Shown here: positions 63,790 to 64,000 of the stretch, piece after piece | Layout: each line of letters opens with the position of its first letter | Numbering within the stretch: position 1 is the first letter of the stretch | From: Patella vulgata | Taxonomy: Eukaryota; Mollusca; Gastropoda; Patellidae | Assembly (NCBI RefSeq): GCF_932274485.2 | Contig: NC_065881.2 | Location: 75,766,702-75,830,701 of the forward strand | Reading direction: 5' to 3' | Length of the DNA: 64,000 nucleotides | The notes under the pieces: generated by a model | Told to the model about the DNA's origin: nothing | What the model saw: the letters and a program-made list of their open reading frames with translations, nothing else | Database searches by the model: none | Translations under genes and position numbers: made by a program

Positions 63790-64000
63790 ACTTTTACTTT
63801 ATCTAAAATATATATAGAGTCTAAGCATGAGACATTGATATTAGTCGATTATGCATGAAGACAGTGATATTATAATAGTTGCTGTGAAGAAATAGTGTAG
63901 CTTTACTCAGCCTCTTTTATCTTCATCAGCCCAGTCGGTGCAGAACAGTAGGATATGTTAAGCCCCATTTCATTTAATTTTTTTTCATTTCCTTTGAAAG
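63790..64000. other. Upstream of DHRS1, with a SINE A tail
   Basis: The first 120 bp may contain the DHRS1 5' UTR and promoter; no TATA box is clear. 63913-63985 is a SINE A 3' end (CAGCCCAGTCGGTGCAGAAC then TAAGCCCCATTTCATTT). Confidence 0.55.

Overview
The window is animal nuclear DNA. Genes are split by GT-AG introns, and the sequence is full of DNA transposons, tRNA-derived SINEs and tandem arrays. A TRIM gene, a P450 exon, a DHRS1 orthologue, SINEs ending in a 'TAGGACGTTAAACCCCATTTC'-type tail and a Polinton together suggest a lophotrochozoan, most probably a mollusc. That assignment is inference.

Layout. (1) Positions 1-5.0 kb hold one copy of a segmental duplication with a decayed coiled-coil host gene (minus strand) and a hAT-type insertion. 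An orphan last exon of a cytochrome P450 follows at 5.47 kb. (2) 5.8-9.6 kb is repeats: a fold-back element, a non-autonomous transposon, a ~42-bp tandem array, a SINE and a 136-bp duplication. (3) 9.9-12.9 kb has an intronless TRIM gene and an intact Tc1-like transposon sitting in an AT-rich array. (4) 13-18.1 kb is dispersed repeats, a LINE 3' remnant and SINEs. (5) 18.1-39.1 kb is the second copy of the duplication. Its last coding exon is split by a 17.1-kb Polinton (18781-35872) that looks whole: 516-bp near-identical inverted repeats, a 5-bp direct repeat AAGTA on each side, and genes for protein-primed DNA polymerase, packaging ATPase, chromodomain integrase, major and minor capsid proteins, adenain-like protease and several accessory proteins. 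(6) 39.4-41.1 kb is a decayed Tc1 relative with a SINE inside it. (7) 41.8-63.8 kb is a nine-exon DHRS1 orthologue (minus strand, 313 aa predicted). Its seventh intron holds a 15.4-kb CACTA/EnSpm-type transposon (44360-59762, CACTG ends) carrying two plus-strand genes: a five-exon SAM-domain gene with one in-frame stop, and an 899-aa transposase.

How the pieces act together. In the Polinton, polymerase and integrase would copy and insert the element, and the ATPase, capsid proteins and protease form a virion-like module. Seven of its genes have a TATA box 35-43 bp before the ATG. Its inverted repeats are packed with motifs resembling vertebrate NRF1, ETS, CRE and RFX sites. In the CACTA element the transposase and SAM gene lie head-to-tail between repeat-rich ends. 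In DHRS1, exon 6 is flanked on one side by a tandem array of its own 3' splice site and on the other by an array of its own 5' splice site. The two duplicated host-gene copies act as each other's empty site, proving both the hAT and the Polinton insertions.

Most useful for follow-up: the transcription-factor-site mosaic of the Polinton ends, the two-gene CACTA element, the splice-site arrays round DHRS1 exon 6, and the set of Polinton basic proteins sharing a domain and an Arg-Gly-Gly-hydrophobic motif.
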